A program made the translations under genes and the position numbers. This document shows, piece after piece, positions 26,024-34,486 of a DNA stretch of 64,000 bases. The notes below the pieces were generated by a model that saw only the letters and a list, made by a program, of their open reading frames with translations, was not told the DNA's origin and ran no database searches. This stretch comes from Vulcaniibacterium tengchongense (GTDB lineage Bacteria > Pseudomonadota > Gammaproteobacteria > Xanthomonadales > Xanthomonadaceae), in contig NZ_RKQN01000001.1 of NCBI RefSeq assembly GCF_003814555.1, positions 496,001-560,000 on the forward strand. The letters run 5' to 3'. Within the stretch, counting starts at the first letter, position 1. Every line of letters starts with the position of its first letter.

Positions 26024-27871
26024 TCAGCCCGGCCGCTTGGCCGCGATCCAGCGGTCGATCTTGCCCTCCAGCACGTCCAGCGGCACCGCGCCGTCCTTCA
26101 GCACCTCGGCGTGGAACTCGCGCACGTCGAACTTCGGCCCCAGCGCCTGCTCCGCCCGGGCGCGCAGTTCCTTGATCTTCAGCTCGCCGATCTTGTACGC
26201 CAGCGCCTGGCCCGGCCAGGCGATGTAGCGTTCCGCCTCGGCCACGGCGGTGGTGTCGCTGACCGCCGAGTTCTGCTTCATGTACTCGATCACCTGCTCG
26301 CGGCTCCAGCCCTTGCTGTGCAGGCCGGTGTCGGTGACCAGGCGGATCGCGCGCCACAGCTCGTTCTGCAGGTAGCCGAAGTAGCTGTACGGGTCGGTGT
26401 ACACGCCCAGCGACTTGCCCAGCGACTCGGCGTACAGGCCCCAGCCTTCGGCGAACGCGCTCTGGATGCTCCAGCGGCGGAACGCCGGCATGTCCTTCAG
26501 CTCGATCTGCAACGCGATCTGGAAGTGGTGGCCGGGGATCGCCTCGTGCAGGTACAGGTCCTCGGCGTCCCAGATCTTGCGGCTGGGCAGGTCGTAGGTG
26601 TTGACGTAGAAGATGCCCGGCCGGGTGCCGTCCTCGCTCGGCGGGTAGTACTGGCCGCCGGCGGCGGACTTGGCGCGGAACGGCTCGACCGGGCGGATCT
26701 CGAACGGCGACTTCGGGACCAGCGAGAACTGCTCGGGGATCTTGCGGTTGACCTTGTCTTCCAGCGCGCGGTAGTACTTCAGCAGTTCGTCTTCGCTCTT
26801 GAACTCGAACTTCCTGTCGGTCTGCACGTAGTCGAAGAACTCCTGCAGCGTGCCCTTGAAGCCCACCTGTTCCATCACCTTGCGCATCTCGCCGTGGATG
26901 CGCTCGACCTCGCGCAGGCCGATGTCGTGGATCTGCGCCGGGGTCAGGTCGGTGGTGGTGCTCTGCTTGGCGTTGAACGCGTACCACGCGGCGCCGTTGG
27001 GCAGCTTGTCGAGGCCGACGGTGTCGCGGGTCTTGGGCAGGTACTCGTCGGCGATGAAGGCGCGCAGCTTGCGGTACGCCGGCATCAGCTGCTCGGCGAT
27101 CAGCTTGCGGTAGGCCTCGGCCAGGCGCTGCTTGTCGGCGTCGGAGAAGTCCTTCGGGAAGTTCTGGACCGGCCCCCAGAACAGCGTGTCCTCGGGCTTG
27201 TCCTTGATCAGCGCGTCCAGTTGCGGCACCACCTTCTCCATCAGCACGCGCGGCTGCACCACGCCGGCGGCGATGCCCTGCTTCATGTTGCCGATCTCGG
27301 TGTCGAACAGCACCGGGATGCGGGCGGCGCGCTTGAGCCAGTTGTCGTAGTCCTGCACGGTCTTGAACGGCTGCGCGCCGTTGCCGGAGCCGAACTGCAC
27401 GGCCAGGCTGGCGGTGCTGTCCATCTGGTTGACCGGCAGCATCCAGCCCGGGAACTCGAACGAGGCGATCGCGTCGCGCGCGTCCTTGGTGAAGATGTTG
27501 TAGTTCAGCAGGTCCTGGCCGGTGAGGCCGTCGGCGCCGACGGCTTCGACCTTGGCCAGCCAGTCCTGGTGGAACTTCCTCAGCTCGTCGCGGTACTGCT
27601 GCGAGCCGAAGTCGGGCAGCTCGGCGTTGTAGCGGGCGTCGCCGGTGAACGTGGCCAGCACCGGGTTGAGCTTCAGGTACGCCTCCCAGTAGTCGGCGTA
27701 GATCTTGTTCAACTGGGCGGCCTTGGCGGCGGCGTCCTGCGCCGGCGCGGCCGCGGCCGGCTTGGCGGCGTTGTCGGGCGCGGCTTCGCGTTGGCAGCCG
27801 GACACCGCGGCGACCGCGGCGGCGACGGCGAGGCTGAGCACGATGGGGCGCAGGGTGGTGCAAAGCTTCAC
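26024..27871 (-). CDS. DUF885 family lipoprotein, copy A
   Basis: The 615-residue product is a DUF885 protein. The family is predicted to be metal-dependent hydrolases and contains the conserved HEAIPGHHFQ motif, here at residues 442-449, which resembles an HExxxxxHH zinc site. The N-terminus is a lipoprotein signal (LSLAVAAAVAAVSGC, lipid-carrying Cys followed by Gln), so it should be anchored, probably in the outer membrane. An alanine-rich linker leads into the mature domain. AGGAGG is present 6-7 nt before the ATG. It is followed on the left by a gap of about 205 bp and preceded by its close paralogue, suggesting a tandem duplication. The substrate is unknown. Confidence 0.9.
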   Translation of the reverse strand: MKLCTTLRPIVLSLAVAAAVAAVSGCQREAAPDNAAKPAAAAPAQDAAAKAAQLNKIYADYWEAYLKLNPVLATFTGDARYNAELPDFGSQQYRDELRKFHQDWLAKVEAVGADGLTGQDLLNYNIFTKDARDAIASFEFPGWMLPVNQMDSTASLAVQFGSGNGAQPFKTVQDYDNWLKRAARIPVLFDTEIGNMKQGIAAGVVQPRVLMEKVVPQLDALIKDKPEDTLFWGPVQNFPKDFSDADKQRLAEAYRKLIAEQLMPAYRKLRAFIADEYLPKTRDTVGLDKLPNGAAWYAFNAKQSTTTDLTPAQIHDIGLREVERIHGEMRKVMEQVGFKGTLQEFFDYVQTDRKFEFKSEDELLKYYRALEDKVNRKIPEQFSLVPKSPFEIRPVEPFRAKSAAGGQYYPPSEDGTRPGIFYVNTYDLPSRKIWDAEDLYLHEAIPGHHFQIALQIELKDMPAFRRWSIQSAFAEGWGLYAESLGKSLGVYTDPYSYFGYLQNELWRAIRLVTDTGLHSKGWSREQVIEYMKQNSAVSDTTAVAEAERYIAWPGQALAYKIGELKIKELRARAEQALGPKFDVREFHAEVLKDGAVPLDVLEGKIDRWIAAKRPG

Positions 27872-27950
27872 GGGAAAACCTCCTGGTGAGGGCCGCCGCG
27901 GCGGCCGCTGGGTTCGGTGAGCGTATACGCAAAAGCGCGGCGCGCAGGGC

Positions 27951-29783
27951 TCAGCCCTGCTGCGCGGCGATCCAACGGTCGATCTTGCCTTCCAGCACGT
28001 CCAGCGGCACCGCGCCGTCCTTCAGCACCTCGGCGTGGAACGCGCGCACGTCGAACTTCGGGCCGAGCGCCTTCTCGGCACGCGCGCGCAGTTCCTTGAT
28101 CTTCAGTTCGCCGATCTTGTACGCCAGCGCCTGCCCGGGGATGGCCATGTAGCGTTCGGCCTCGGCGGTGGCCTGGGTCTGGCTCTCGGCGGAGTTGTCG
28201 AGCATGTAGCGGATGACCTGCTCGCGGGTCCAGCCCTTGCTGTGCAGGCCGGTGTCCACCACCAGGCGGATCGCGCGCCACAGCTCGTTCTGCAGGTAGC
28301 CGAAGTAGTTGTACGGATCGGTGTACACGCCCAGGTCCTTGCCGAGCGACTCGGCGTACAGGCCCCAGCCCTCGGTGAAGGCGGTGGCGCCGCCGAAGCG
28401 GCGGAACTTCGGCAGGTCCTTGAGCTCGATCTGCAGCGCCAGCTGGAAGTGATGGCCGGGGATCGCCTCGTGCAGGTACAGGTCCTCGGCGTCCCAGGTC
28501 TTGCGGCTGGGCAGGTCGTAGGTGTTGACGTAGAAGATGCCCGGGCGCGAACCGTCCTCGCTCGGGCGCATGTACGAGCCGCCGGCCGCCGACTGGGCGC
28601 GGAACGGCTCCACCGCGCGGATCTCGAACGCGGTCTTGGGCACCAGCGAGAACTGCTCGGGAATCTTCCGGTTGATCTTGGCTTCCAGCCCGCGGTAGTG
28701 CGCCAGCAGCGCCTCCTCGTTTTCGAAGTTGAAGCGCGGGTCGGTCTGCATGAACTTGAAGAACTCCTGCAGCGAGCCCTGGAAGCCCACCTGCTCCATG
28801 ACCTTGCGCATCTCGCCGTGGATGCGCTCGACCTCGCGCAGGCCGACGTCGTGGATCTGCGCCGGGCTCAGGTCGGTGGTGGTGCGGCTGCGCACGTTGT
28901 AGGCGTACCAGGCGGCGCCGTCGGGCAGGGCGTCCAGGCCGGAGCTGGCGCGCGCGTGCGGCAGGTATTCGTCGGCGACGAAGGCGCGCAGCTTGCGGTA
29001 CGCCGGCATCAGCCGTTCGGCGATCAGCTTGCGGTAGGCCTCGGCCAGGCGCTGCCGGTCGGCGTCGGTGAAGTCCTTCGGGAAGTTCTTGACCGGCCCC
29101 CAGAACAGCGTGTCCTCGGGCTTGTCCTTGATGACCGCGTCGAGCTGCGGGATCACCTTGAGCATCAGCGCGCGCGGCTGCACCACGCCGGCCTTTATGC
29201 CCTCGCGCGAGTTGGCGATCGCCTGGTCGAACAGCACCGGCACCTGCGCGGCGCGCGCGAGCCAGTCGTCGTAGTCGCGCACGGTCTTGAACGGCTGCGC
29301 GCCGGTGCCGGAGCCCAGCTGCACGAACGAGGCGGCGAGGTTGTAGAACTGGTTGATCGGCTGCATCCAGCCGGGGAAACGCTCGCCTTCCAGGTCCTGG
29401 CGCAGTTCGCGCACGAAGATCTGGTAGCTGAGCAGGTCCTGGCCCTGCAGGCCGTCGGCGCCGATCGCCTCGGCCGCCTCCAGCCAGCGCCGGTCGAATT
29501 CGCGCACGCGCCGGCGGTGCTCGGCCGAGAGCGTGTTCGGCAGCCGGTCGTTGTAGCGCGGGTCGCCCTGGAAGGTGGCCTGCAGCGGGTTCAGCTCCAG
29601 CAGTTCCTCCCAGTACTGCTCGTAGAGCGCGTTGAGGCGGGCGGCCTTGGCCGGTTGCGCCGCGGCGGCCGTCGGGGCGTCGGCGGCGAGCCCGGGCAGG
29701 GCCGCGCCGGCCGCGGCGAGCGCGAGCGCGGCGCAGAGCGGGAGGCGGAGGGCGGAAACGCGGAAGGGCTGGCGCATGGGCAT
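27951..29783 (-). CDS. DUF885 family secreted protein, copy B
   Basis: The 610-residue paralogue of the neighbouring gene carries the same HEAIPGHHFQ motif at about 438-445. Its N-terminus is an ordinary Sec signal (LPLCAALALAAAGAALPGLAADA) without a lipobox cysteine, so it is expected to be soluble in the periplasm or secreted. Most of the last 400 residues can be aligned with copy A by eye without gaps. The 79-bp gap to copy A suggests one transcription unit. The ATG at 29783 or the one six bases later (29777) may be used; neither has a strong ribosome binding site. The long open frame continuing upstream belongs to other-frame sequence of the PD40 gene. Confidence 0.9.
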   Translation of the reverse strand: MPMRQPFRVSALRLPLCAALALAAAGAALPGLAADAPTAAAAQPAKAARLNALYEQYWEELLELNPLQATFQGDPRYNDRLPNTLSAEHRRRVREFDRRWLEAAEAIGADGLQGQDLLSYQIFVRELRQDLEGERFPGWMQPINQFYNLAASFVQLGSGTGAQPFKTVRDYDDWLARAAQVPVLFDQAIANSREGIKAGVVQPRALMLKVIPQLDAVIKDKPEDTLFWGPVKNFPKDFTDADRQRLAEAYRKLIAERLMPAYRKLRAFVADEYLPHARASSGLDALPDGAAWYAYNVRSRTTTDLSPAQIHDVGLREVERIHGEMRKVMEQVGFQGSLQEFFKFMQTDPRFNFENEEALLAHYRGLEAKINRKIPEQFSLVPKTAFEIRAVEPFRAQSAAGGSYMRPSEDGSRPGIFYVNTYDLPSRKTWDAEDLYLHEAIPGHHFQLALQIELKDLPKFRRFGGATAFTEGWGLYAESLGKDLGVYTDPYNYFGYLQNELWRAIRLVVDTGLHSKGWTREQVIRYMLDNSAESQTQATAEAERYMAIPGQALAYKIGELKIKELRARAEKALGPKFDVRAFHAEVLKDGAVPLDVLEGKIDRWIAAQQG

Positions 29784-29863
29784 CCGGGACGGTGGCGTCG
29801 AGTCCGCAAGGCTCGCCCGCCACCGTCGCCCCGGCATGGGCCGGAGGTCATGCACCGCGTGCG

Positions 29864-30775
29864 CTATTCGTCGGCTTCGGGCAGGGGCAGCCGGGTCACG
29901 TAGAAGTCGCTGGGGCGGCCGACGTCGCGGGCGTAGAACAGCAGGTCGCGCTCCCACAGCACGGTCGGGTGGAACTCGTCCCAGGCCGTGTTGACGCACG
30001 GGCCGAGGTTGCGCGCCGCGCCGAACCCGTCGCGGCGCAGCCGGCTGACGTACAGGTCGCCCCAGCCGTGGCCCAGGTCGGGCAGGGCGTCGTTGGGGAA
30101 ATCCAGCCGGGTGAACACCAGGGTGCGACCGTCCGGCGAGATCTCCGGGTTGAACTCCCAGCGCTGCGCGCTGTTGACGCCGGGGCCGAGCTTCTCGGCC
30201 GGGCCGTAGCGGCCGTCGCGCAGGCGCCGGCTGCGGTAGATGTTCCACTCGCCTTCGCGGTCGCTGCCGAAATACAGGGTGCCGTGGCGATCGGTACTCG
30301 CATACAGTTCGTCGCCGGCGCTGTTGACCGCGTCGCCCAGGTACGCCGGCTGGCTCCAGCCGCGCGCGGTGCGCCGCACCTGCCACAGGTCCATCTTGCC
30401 GGCGCTGCCGTCGGGGCGCGGCCGCTCCGAGGAGAACACGACGACGCGGCCGTCCGGGGAGACGTACGGGTCCATGTCGCTGTGGAGGCCGGAGAACGGC
30501 GCGACCTCCGGCTCGCCCCAGCCCCAGGGCGAGCGGCGCGAGGTGAGGATGGTGGCGCGCTCGCGGGTGCCGGGCCACCAGCCGGCGGTGGTCGACCAGT
30601 ACGCGCGCTGGCGGCTGGGCGTGAAGCTGAGGCGCCATTCCCAACGCTCGGTGGACAGGGTGCCTTCGGCGTACTTGTGCACCGGCGGGCATTGCCCGTC
30701 GGCGGACGCCGGCCCGGCGAGCGCCGCGGCGGCCAGCGCGAGGACCAGCGACGTGGGGGAGGGCAGGATCGGCAT
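29864..30775 (-). CDS. Periplasmic PD40 (TolB-like beta-propeller) repeat protein
   Basis: The 303-residue product has a signal peptide (LVLALAAAALAGPASA) and several PD40/WD40-like repeats: MDPYVSPDGRVVVFSSERP, GDELYASTDRHGTLYFGSDREG and FNPEISPDGRTLVFTRLD. These are the SPDG-x-x-VFxS blades of TolB-type propellers. The protein ends soon after the fourth or fifth blade, so it may be a small propeller. GGAGA lies 7 nt before the ATG. It is divergent from the LytS-type kinase gene (141 bp between the starts) and precedes the DUF885 pair on the same strand by 80 bp. Its function is unknown; propellers of this kind usually bind proteins or carbohydrates. Confidence 0.87.
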   Translation of the reverse strand: MPILPSPTSLVLALAAAALAGPASADGQCPPVHKYAEGTLSTERWEWRLSFTPSRQRAYWSTTAGWWPGTRERATILTSRRSPWGWGEPEVAPFSGLHSDMDPYVSPDGRVVVFSSERPRPDGSAGKMDLWQVRRTARGWSQPAYLGDAVNSAGDELYASTDRHGTLYFGSDREGEWNIYRSRRLRDGRYGPAEKLGPGVNSAQRWEFNPEISPDGRTLVFTRLDFPNDALPDLGHGWGDLYVSRLRRDGFGAARNLGPCVNTAWDEFHPTVLWERDLLFYARDVGRPSDFYVTRLPLPEADE

Positions 30776-30903
30776 GGCGCGTCTCCGTGTGGGTGGCCGC
30801 ACTCTGCATCGCCGAGTGCCGGCCATGGCGGCCCGCGGGGACGAATGCCGGCGGTTGCGGGACGGATCCCGGAGAAGCGATTGCAAGCGCGCCCGCGCCG
30901 CAC

Positions 30904-30909
30904 TAGCGT
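30904..30909 (+). promoter_or_regulatory. Candidate -10 box for the LytS/LytTR pair
   Basis: TAGCGT ends 7 nt before the ATG of the kinase gene and no ribosome binding site is visible, which suggests a leaderless transcript. Confidence 0.35.
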
Positions 30910-30916
30910 CCGCGGC

Positions 30917-31984
30917 ATGTCCGCGCGACCGCTGCTGCTGTGCGTCCTGGTGCTGCTCTGGTGGACCTTGAACGGTCTGGTCTGGACCGGCCAGGTGGTG
31001 ACCATGGGCGAGGCCACCGGCCAGCCGGTGGCGCTGGAACGCGCGCTGCGCATGCAGCTCGCCAGCGCCTGGCTGTGGGCGCCGCTGACGCTGGCGCTGT
31101 TCTGGTGCGTGCGGCGCTGGCCGGTGGAGCCGGGGCGGGTCCTGCGCGCGCTGGCGGCGCACGGGCTCGCGGTGGCCGCGGTGATCGTGCTGCGCGCGCT
31201 GGCGGTACGGCTGCTCAACGACGCCGTGGGCTGGTATCCGGCGCTGCCGCCGTTCCCCGACGTCCTGGCCGCCAGCGTGCTCAACAACCTGCTGATGGGC
31301 TGGCTGATCGTCGGCGTCGCCCACGCCTGGGTGTACGCCGGGCGTGCGCGGCGGCGCGAGCGCGAGGCGATCGAACTGGGCGCGCGCCTGACCGAGGCCA
31401 GGCTGCAGGCGCTTTCGGCGCAGCTCAACCCGCATTTCCTGTTCAACGCGCTCAACTCGATCGCCGAGACCGTGCACCGCGACCCCGAGGCCGCCGACCG
31501 GATGCTGGTCGACCTCGGCGCGATGCTGCGGCACAGCCTGGATACCTCGCGGCGCCAGCTCGTCGCGCTGCGCGAGGAACTGGCCGCGCTCGACCACTAC
31601 ATCGGGATCGAGCGCGCGCGCCTGGGGGAGCGCCTGCAGGTGCAGTGGACGATCGACTCGGACCTGCTCGACGCCGGCGTGCCGCCGCTGCTGCTGCAGC
31701 CGCTGGTCGAGAACGCGATCCGCCATGCGGTCGCGGCCCGCGGCGACGCCGGCGCGATCTGCGTACGCGCCGCGCGCGCAGGCGGCCGGCTGGTATTGGA
31801 GGTGCTCGACGACGGCGCCCACGCGCCGGCGCCCCGGGGCACGGGCGTGGGCCTGAGCAACACGCGCGCGCGGCTGCAATGCCTGTACGGCGACGATCAC
31901 CAGCTGGTGATCGCGCCTCGCCGCGGCGGCGGCACGCGGGTGTGGCTGAGCGTGCCGTGCCGTACGGTCGGGGCCGCGGCGTGA
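30917..31984 (+). CDS. LytS-type sensor histidine kinase
   Basis: The 355-residue membrane histidine kinase belongs to the His_kinase (LytS/YpdA) class. Four hydrophobic segments lie in the first 140 residues (about 5-25, 48-65, 80-100 and 115-140). The phospho-acceptor helix is LSAQLNPHFLFNALNSIAE, and the ATPase part has LLLQPLVENAIRHAV (N box) and GTGVGLSNTRARL (G box). The sensor part has no periplasmic domain, so it probably senses the membrane or a small molecule. Its stop overlaps the GTG of the response regulator (GTGA at 31981-31984), so the two are co-translated partners. Confidence 0.92.
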   Translation: MSARPLLLCVLVLLWWTLNGLVWTGQVVTMGEATGQPVALERALRMQLASAWLWAPLTLALFWCVRRWPVEPGRVLRALAAHGLAVAAVIVLRALAVRLLNDAVGWYPALPPFPDVLAASVLNNLLMGWLIVGVAHAWVYAGRARRREREAIELGARLTEARLQALSAQLNPHFLFNALNSIAETVHRDPEAADRMLVDLGAMLRHSLDTSRRQLVALREELAALDHYIGIERARLGERLQVQWTIDSDLLDAGVPPLLLQPLVENAIRHAVAARGDAGAICVRAARAGGRLVLEVLDDGAHAPAPRGTGVGLSNTRARLQCLYGDDHQLVIAPRRGGGTRVWLSVPCRTVGAAA

Positions 31985-32721
31985 ACCGCGCGCTGCGCGC
32001 GCTGGTGGTCGACGACGAGGCGTTGTCGCGCGCGCGCCTGCGCCGGCTGCTCGGGCGCGAGCCCGGCGTGGAAGTGCTCGAGGAATGCGCCGACGGCGAC
32101 GCGGCGCTCGCCGCGATCCGCCGCCTGCAACCGGACGTGGTGTTCCTCGACGTACGCATGCCGGCGCTGGGCGGCTTCGGGGTGCTCGGCGCGCTGCTGC
32201 CGGAGCGGCGCCCGCAGGTGGTGTTCGTCACCGCCTATGCCGACCACGCGCTGCGCGCGTTCGAGGTCGGCGCCGTCGACTACCTGCTCAAGCCGTATTC
32301 GGCCGAGCGCCTGCAGGCGGCGCTGGCGCGGGTGCGCGGCCTGCGCGCGGCCGGGCGCGCGCAGGCGGCGGCCGACGGCTACGCGCAGCGGCTGGCGGTC
32401 CCGGTCGGGCCGCGGCTGCAGTTGGTGGAGGTGGACGCGATCGACTGCATCCTGGCCCGCGCCAACTACGTGGAGCTGTGCGTGGGCGAGCGCCGCCACC
32501 TGCTGCGCGAGACCATGGCCGCGCTGGAGCGGCGCCTGGATCCGCAGCGCTTCGTGCGCATCCACCGCTCGCGGATCGTCCGCATCGAGGCGGTGCGCGA
32601 CGTCGAGACGCTGGAGGAAGGCCGCTACCTGCTGCGCCTGGCCGGCGGCCTGCGCGTGGCCAGCAGCACCGGCTACCGGCCGCGGCTGCAGGCGGCGTTG
32701 GGGCTGCGCGGCGGCGGATGA
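31981..32721 (+). CDS. LytTR family response regulator
   Basis: The 246-residue DNA-binding response regulator has an N-terminal receiver domain with the acidic pair in VVDDEALSR, phospho-acceptor Asp57 in VVFLDVRMP, and KP in YLLKPYSAERL. A C-terminal LytTR domain (about 140-240) carries IDCILARANYVELCVGERRHLLRETMAALERRL and FVRIHRSRIV, the family hallmark. The start is GTG, overlapping the kinase stop. LytTR regulators bind direct repeats upstream of few targets; the divergent PD40 gene next door is the natural candidate. Confidence 0.93.
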   Translation: MNRALRALVVDDEALSRARLRRLLGREPGVEVLEECADGDAALAAIRRLQPDVVFLDVRMPALGGFGVLGALLPERRPQVVFVTAYADHALRAFEVGAVDYLLKPYSAERLQAALARVRGLRAAGRAQAAADGYAQRLAVPVGPRLQLVEVDAIDCILARANYVELCVGERRHLLRETMAALERRLDPQRFVRIHRSRIVRIEAVRDVETLEEGRYLLRLAGGLRVASSTGYRPRLQAALGLRGGG

Positions 32722-32767
32722 GCGCGGCGGCCCGCGGCGGCGCCGTCGGCGCGCGGAGCCGATCCGC

Positions 32768-33682
32768 TCAGCTCGCCGCCGCCTCGCGCAGCGCGCGGGC
32801 GCGCTCGGCGCCGAGATAGCGGGTGATCCCGGCGCGGACCAGGTAGATCAGCGGAATCAGCGCGATCGCCGCCAGCATCTTGTAGGCGTAGTTGACGGTG
32901 CTCACCGCCAGGAACAGCGAGGTCGGCCACTTCTGCGGGCCGAGCACGAAGGCGATGTACAGCACCACGAAGCTGTCGACCAGCTGCGACACCGCGGTCG
33001 AGCCGGTCGCGCGCAGCCACACCCACTTCTCGCCGGTGGCGTTGCGGATGCGGTGGAACACCGCCACGTCGATCAGCTGCCCGATCACGAACGCCACCAG
33101 CGAGCCGGCGATGGTCCACAGGCCCTGGCCGAACACCGCGGCGAAGGCGGCCTGGTAGTCGTCCACGCCCTGCGGCCGCGCGGCCCCCACCCACCAGCCC
33201 GCCGGCGCCAGCGCGATCGCCGCGAACGCGAACGCGAAGCCGTACACGATCAGCCCGGCGGCCAGCCACGAGATCGTGCGCACCCCGCGGCGGCCGAAGA
33301 ACTCGTTGATCACGTCGGTCATCAGGAACACCACCGGCCACAGCAGGGTGCCGGCGGTGAAGCTGAGCGAGCCGCTCTGGCCGAACAGGTTCCACTGCAG
33401 CGGGGCGATGCCGAGGGTGTCCTCGAGCGCGAAGATCTTGACCCCGATGAACTCGGCCAGCACCGCGTTGACGCAGAAGAACGCGCCGAGAACGATGAAC
33501 AGCCGGACCGCGCGGTCGTCGAGCGGACGCGCGACGGGGGCCCTCGGGACGGCGGTTGGCGAAGGTGCGGGGGCCGGGACGGATGCGTTCACGGGGCGGG
33601 GCGGGCGGGAGTGGAGGGGCGCGAGTCGGGAGGCACGGAAAGCGAGAAACGGGACGCGGGCGGTGGGCGGATGCGGCGGCAC
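32768..33682 (-). CDS. Queuosine precursor transporter (YhhQ/VUT family)
   Basis: The inner-membrane uptake protein belongs to the queuosine precursor family (preQ0/preQ1 salvage). The product of up to 304 residues has six or so hydrophobic segments after about residue 60. Conserved blocks include ANAVLAEFIGVKIF-like CVNAVLAEFIGVKIF, FLMTDVINEFFG and STAVSQLVDSFVVLYIAF. The N-terminal 55 residues are proline- and arginine-rich and may not be translated. The GTG at 33682 has a GAGGA ribosome binding site; a later GTG at 33592 (VNASVPAPAP) is the alternative and has none. Together with tgt at the left edge, this indicates salvage or use of queuosine precursors. It lies 31 bp after the DUF502 gene. 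Confidence 0.88.
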   Translation of the reverse strand: MPPHPPTARVPFLAFRASRLAPLHSRPPRPVNASVPAPAPSPTAVPRAPVARPLDDRAVRLFIVLGAFFCVNAVLAEFIGVKIFALEDTLGIAPLQWNLFGQSGSLSFTAGTLLWPVVFLMTDVINEFFGRRGVRTISWLAAGLIVYGFAFAFAAIALAPAGWWVGAARPQGVDDYQAAFAAVFGQGLWTIAGSLVAFVIGQLIDVAVFHRIRNATGEKWVWLRATGSTAVSQLVDSFVVLYIAFVLGPQKWPTSLFLAVSTVNYAYKMLAAIALIPLIYLVRAGITRYLGAERARALREAAAS

Positions 33683-33713
33683 TCGGTCCTCGTCGCTCCT
33701 CCTCCGTGCCTCC

Positions 33714-34385
33714 TCACCGTTCCGCCGGCGGCGAGAACGGAATCGTCTCCGGCGAAACCGCGCCGCCGGAGATGATGAAGCTCATCGCCTGGTCCACCGT
33801 CCAGTCGGTCGGCGTGATCTTTTCCACCGGCACGATCTCCAGATAGCCCGAGGTCGGGTTCGGCGTCGTCGGCACGTACACCGCGGCGAGCTCGCGGCCG
33901 CTGCCGTGCTCGCGGATCACCCGGGTGACGAAGCCGATCGACTTCATCTCGGTGTGCGGGAAGTCGATCAGCACCACCCGCTGGGTGCCGTCCGGCTTGG
34001 TCTGCAGGATGTCGAGCAGCTGCCGCGCGCTGCCGTAGATGGTGCTGGCCAGCGGGATGCGCTGCACCAGTGCCTCGAACCAGCGCAGCATGCGCTGGCC
34101 GATCACCCGCCGCGCCATCACCCCGGACAGCAGGATCACTCCCAGGGTCGCCAGCAGCGCGAGCAACGTGCGCACCCACGGCTGCGCCAGCCAGGACAGC
34201 GACTCCGGCGAGGCCGCCGCCAGGCTCTGCAGCAGCGGCGCGACGAACGGCTGGCCGATGTCGGACAGCAGCACGAACACGAACTTGACCACCACCCAGG
34301 TCAGCCAGATCGGCAACAGGGTCAGCAGGCCGGTGAGGAACAGCCGCTGCAGGCGGGCGGAGACGGGGGGCGGGGCGTCGGGCAT
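33714..34385 (-). CDS. DUF502 family membrane protein
   Basis: The 223-residue product has two hydrophobic segments, at about 14-36 and 65-88, and then a soluble domain with the DUF502 hallmarks. These are IPLASTIYGSARQLLDIL, VVLIDFPHTEMKSIGFVTR and VYVPTTPNPTSGYLEIVPVEKI. The function of the family is unknown. The start at 34385 gives the usual MPDAPPPVSARLQRLFLTGLLTLLPIWLT N-terminus of the family. It lies about 100 bp downstream of the Ser/Thr kinase gene and 31 bp upstream of the transporter gene on the same strand. Confidence 0.9.
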   Translation of the reverse strand: MPDAPPPVSARLQRLFLTGLLTLLPIWLTWVVVKFVFVLLSDIGQPFVAPLLQSLAAASPESLSWLAQPWVRTLLALLATLGVILLSGVMARRVIGQRMLRWFEALVQRIPLASTIYGSARQLLDILQTKPDGTQRVVLIDFPHTEMKSIGFVTRVIREHGSGRELAAVYVPTTPNPTSGYLEIVPVEKITPTDWTVDQAMSFIISGGAVSPETIPFSPPAER

Positions 34386-34486
34386 CCGGCGATTGTAGGC
34401 GATCGGCCGCCGCGGCCTTCGCCTCGCGGAGCGAAGGCAACGAGCGGCCGAGCGGGCGCTTCCCAAGCGCGGCGCCCGCCGGTGGT

